Positions 61,674 to 64,000 of a DNA stretch of 64,000 nucleotides are shown piece after piece. Made by a program: the position numbers and the translations under genes. Source of the stretch: Actinomycetes bacterium. Its GTDB lineage: Bacteria > Actinomycetota > Actinomycetes > Actinomycetales > Dermatophilaceae. A model generated the notes under the pieces. That model saw only the letters and a program-made list of their open reading frames with translations, was not told the DNA's origin and made no database searches. The DNA lies in the NCBI GenBank assembly GCA_029778715.1, contig JAKOPT010000043.1:1-64000 (forward strand). The letters run 5' to 3'. The stretch's first letter is position 1. The number at the start of each line of letters is the position of its first letter.

Positions 61674-64000
61674 TCAGGCCTTGCGGCCGTGGCACATCTT
61701 GAACTTCTTCCCCGATCCGCAAGGGCAGGGGGCATTCTTGGGCGTGCGGGTCAGTTGCGCGCGGGTCAGTTGCTTGTCCGCTGCCGCAGCGCCGCCGGAG
61801 CGCTCATCGTGCTCCTCGGTGCCGCCGCTCTCGCTGGGAGCCGAGTAGTGCAAGGTCCGGGCCCGCGGAGCTTCCATCCCTACCCCGGACACCTCGACCT
61901 TGCGCCGTCGGCTTCCCGATGCCGCGACCGACTCATCGTGGCTCGCCGCCTCAGAACCGGCACCGGACGGCATACCGGGCGCGGCCTGCGCCGCCCCAGC
62001 CCCGGCGGCCACCGGTTCGCCCTCGGCCTCGGTGGCGGGCGGCATACCCTTGAGCAACTCCGCGACCGGCACCGGCGCCGCCCCGACGGTCGCCTCGGGA
62101 GCCGCCTCCTGGGCGTCCTGGCCAACCTGGACGTCGACGTGGAAGAGCAGCCCGACCGCCTCCTCCTTGACCGAGTCGTTCATCGCCTGCCAGAGCAGGA
62201 ACCCCTCACGCTGGTACTCCACGAGCGGGTCGCGCTGGGCCATCGCCCGCAGGCCGATACCCTCTTGGAGGTAGTCCATCTCGTAGAGGTGCTCGCGCCA
62301 CTTGCGGTCGAGGACCGAGAGCATGACGCGGCGTTCGACGACCCGCATGACCTCCTCGCCGAGCGCGGCCTCGCGGGCGTCGTAGGCCCGGTGCGCGTCG
62401 GAGAGGATCTCGTCCTTGAGCACCCGGGCAGTCACCGCGGACAGCCCCCCGGCAGCCGCAACGACCTGCTCCTGGGTGACGGACACCGGGTAGAGGGCCT
62501 TGAGCGCGGTCCACAACCGGTCGAGGTTCCAGTCCTCGGGGTAGCCCTCGGCGGTCTCGCCGTCGATGTAGCCCTCGATGACATCGTTGACGAAGAACCG
62601 CAACTGCTCGTGGAGGTCCTCGCCCTCGAGGACGCGGCGCCGCTCGTCGTAGATGACGGTGCGCTGCCGGTTGAGGACGTCGTCGTACTTGAGGACGTTC
62701 TTGCGGATCTCGTAGTTCTGGGCCTCGACCTGGGTCTGCGCCGAGGCGATCGAACGGGTGACCATCTTCGACTCGATGGGCTGATCGTCGGGCAGGCCGG
62801 CAGTGTTCATGACCCGCTCGACCATGCTCGCGTTGAACAGCCGCATGAGGTGGTCCTGGAGCGAGAGGTAGAACCGTGACTCCCCCGGGTCGCCCTGCCG
62901 GCCCGATCGTCCGCGCAGCTGGTTGTCGATGCGCCGGCTCTCGTGCCGCTCGGTGCCCAGCACGTAGAGGCCGCCGAGTTCGGTGACCTCGTCGTGCTCG
63001 GCCCGGACCTCCGTCTCGGCCGCGGCGAGCGCGTCGTCCCAGGCCGCCTCATAGTCCTCGGGGGTCTCCTCGGGATCGAGGCCGCGCGCCTTGAGCGCTT
63101 GCACGGCCCGGAACTCGGGGTTGCCACCGAGCATGATGTCGGTGCCGCGCCCGGCCATGTTGGTGGCGACGGTGACGGCGAACTTCCGCCCGGCCTCGGC
63201 GACGATCGCGGCCTCGCGCTCGTGGTGCTTGGCGTTGAGGACCTCGTGCTCGACACCGCGCCGGCGCAATTGGTCGGAGAGGTACTCGCTCTTCTCGACG
63301 CTCACCGTGCCGACGAGGACCGGCTGGCCCTTGGCGTACCGCTTGACGATGTCCTTGACGACCGCTTCGTACTTGGCGACCTCGCCCTTGTACACCAGAT
63401 CGGGCAGGTCGGCGCGGATCATCGGCTTGTTCGTCGGGATGGTGACGACATCGACCTTGTAGATGCCGTTGAGTTCGGCGGCCTCGGTCTGGGCGGTGCC
63501 GGTCATCCCGGAGAGCTTGTCGTACATCCGGAAGTAGTTCTGGAGGGTGATGGTCGCCAGGGTCTGGTTCTCGTTCTGGATCTCCACCCCCTCCTTGGCC
63601 TCGATGGCCTGGTGCATCCCGTCGTTGTACCGCCGCCCGGGGAGCATCCGGCCGGTGTGTTCGTCGACGATGAGGACCTCGCCGTTCAAGACGACGTAGT
63701 CCTTGTCGCGGTGGAAGAGTTCCTTGGCCTTGATGGCGTTGTTGAGATAGCCGATCAAGGGGGTGTTGCTGCTCTCGTAGAGGTTGTCGATCCCGAGGTA
63801 GTCCTCGACCTTGTCGATGCCCTGCTCGAGCACCCCGACGGTCTTCTTCTTTTCGTCGACGGCGTAATCGCCCTTGGACGGTATGCCGCGCATCGGGTCC
63901 CCGTCCTCGCCCCGCTCGAGCCGGCGGGCGATCTTGGCGAACTCGACGTACCACTTGGTCGGCTGGTCGGCCGGGCCGGAGATGATGAGGGGCGTGCGGG
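61674..64000 (-). CDS. secA: Protein translocase SecA (5' end outside window)
   Basis: About 775 C-terminal residues are present; the first ~200 lie beyond the edge. Upstream codons read [21 protein letters not shown], so the frame is open past 63893, where a Met of the conserved [10 protein letters not shown] might be mistaken for a start. [54 protein letters not shown] (motif VI), the helical scaffold and the zinc-binding tail [17 protein letters not shown] are all there. It drives protein export with SecYEG using ATP. A Gly/Ala/Glu-rich linker precedes the zinc tail. Confidence 0.97.
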   Translation of the reverse strand, partial: RTPLIISGPADQPTKWYVEFAKIARRLERGEDGDPMRGIPSKGDYAVDEKKKTVGVLEQGIDKVEDYLGIDNLYESSNTPLIGYLNNAIKAKELFHRDKDYVVLNGEVLIVDEHTGRMLPGRRYNDGMHQAIEAKEGVEIQNENQTLATITLQNYFRMYDKLSGMTGTAQTEAAELNGIYKVDVVTIPTNKPMIRADLPDLVYKGEVAKYEAVVKDIVKRYAKGQPVLVGTVSVEKSEYLSDQLRRRGVEHEVLNAKHHEREAAIVAEAGRKFAVTVATNMAGRGTDIMLGGNPEFRAVQALKARGLDPEETPEDYEAAWDDALAAAETEVRAEHDEVTELGGLYVLGTERHESRRIDNQLRGRSGRQGDPGESRFYLSLQDHLMRLFNASMVERVMNTAGLPDDQPIESKMVTRSIASAQTQVEAQNYEIRKNVLKYDDVLNRQRTVIYDERRRVLEGEDLHEQLRFFVNDVIEGYIDGETAEGYPEDWNLDRLWTALKALYPVSVTQEQVVAAAGGLSAVTARVLKDEILSDAHRAYDAREAALGEEVMRVVERRVMLSVLDRKWREHLYEMDYLQEGIGLRAMAQRDPLVEYQREGFLLWQAMNDSVKEEAVGLLFHVDVQVGQDAQEAAPEATVGAAPVPVAELLKGMPPATEAEGEPVAAGAGAAQAAPGMPSGAGSEAASHDESVAASGSRRRKVEVSGVGMEAPRARTLHYSAPSESGGTEEHDERSGGAAAADKQLTRAQLTRTPKNAPCPCGSGKKFKMCHGRKA

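Noticed and set aside
63893-64000. SecA starting at the Met at 63893
   Set aside because: Conserved SecA sequence continues in frame beyond it to the window edge, so the gene is partial.

Overview
The window is very GC-rich, gene-dense bacterial DNA. GTG starts are frequent, 4-base ATGA/GTGA overlaps are common, and the gene families are typically actinobacterial: DUF222-type HNH protein, PdtaS sensor kinase, 180-kDa-class NAD-glutamate dehydrogenase, WS/DGAT, DUF6459, and the MoxR/DUF4129/DUF4350/DUF58/SpoIIM/RDD cluster. A Micrococcales member near the Intrasporangiaceae/Dermatophilaceae fits best. That placement is inference, not proof. No rRNA, tRNA, CRISPR array, IS element or prophage was seen. 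The region looks like core chromosome with one toxin-antitoxin insertion.

Layout. 1-3.7 kb: the tail of an HNH protein, a tiny membrane protein, and a MoxR + VWA (CoxE-like) pair. 4.4-10.5 kb: biotin-dependent acyl-CoA carboxylase alpha chain and a four-gene ABC importer. 10.5-12.6 kb: a beta-propeller lipoprotein and a polysaccharide-deacetylase-like lipoprotein. 12.7-20.9 kb: nucleoside and deoxyribose catabolism (PNP, phosphosugar mutase, DeoC, aldehyde dehydrogenase, a truncated dehydrogenase partner, uridine-kinase-like protein), interrupted by membrane proteins including a ceramidase-like hydrolase. 21-28.2 kb: the MoxR-DUF58 cluster. 28.4-37 kb: acyl-CoA synthetase, adenosine deaminase, GFA protein, RelBE-like module, GNAT, thymidine phosphorylase, cytidine deaminase, M20 amidohydrolase. 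37.2-40.3 kb: a GbsR/MarR regulator divergent from an ABC exporter. 40.4-46.5 kb: mannose-1-phosphate guanylyltransferase, YihY, 2'-5' ligase family protein, TrpS, LMW-PTP, PdtaS. 46.5-55.3 kb: NAD-GDH, small unknown genes, PruA, DUF6912-like protein. 55.3-64 kb: WS/DGAT, CpaE-like and SAF proteins, an excisionase-type HTH, DUF6459, LysM protein and SecA, which runs off the end.

Genes that work together. PNP, mutase, DeoC and ALDH, with Add, Cdd and DeoA further along, form a route from (deoxy)nucleosides to pentose phosphates, acetaldehyde and acetate. PruA makes glutamate and the NAD-GDH turns it into 2-oxoglutarate. The MoxR cluster looks like an envelope-linked chaperone system.

Three patterns lie above the gene level. 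(1) The non-palindromic word (C)GGCATAC occurs close to 90 times, in both orientations, inside and outside genes, and often forces rare codons. It resembles a DNA-uptake-like or other genome-wide signal. (2) Many starts sit exactly 6-7 nt after a TAnnnT hexamer, implying widespread leaderless transcription. (3) Gene ends carry long near-perfect inverted repeats, two of them repeated families, several of which overlap the stop codon.
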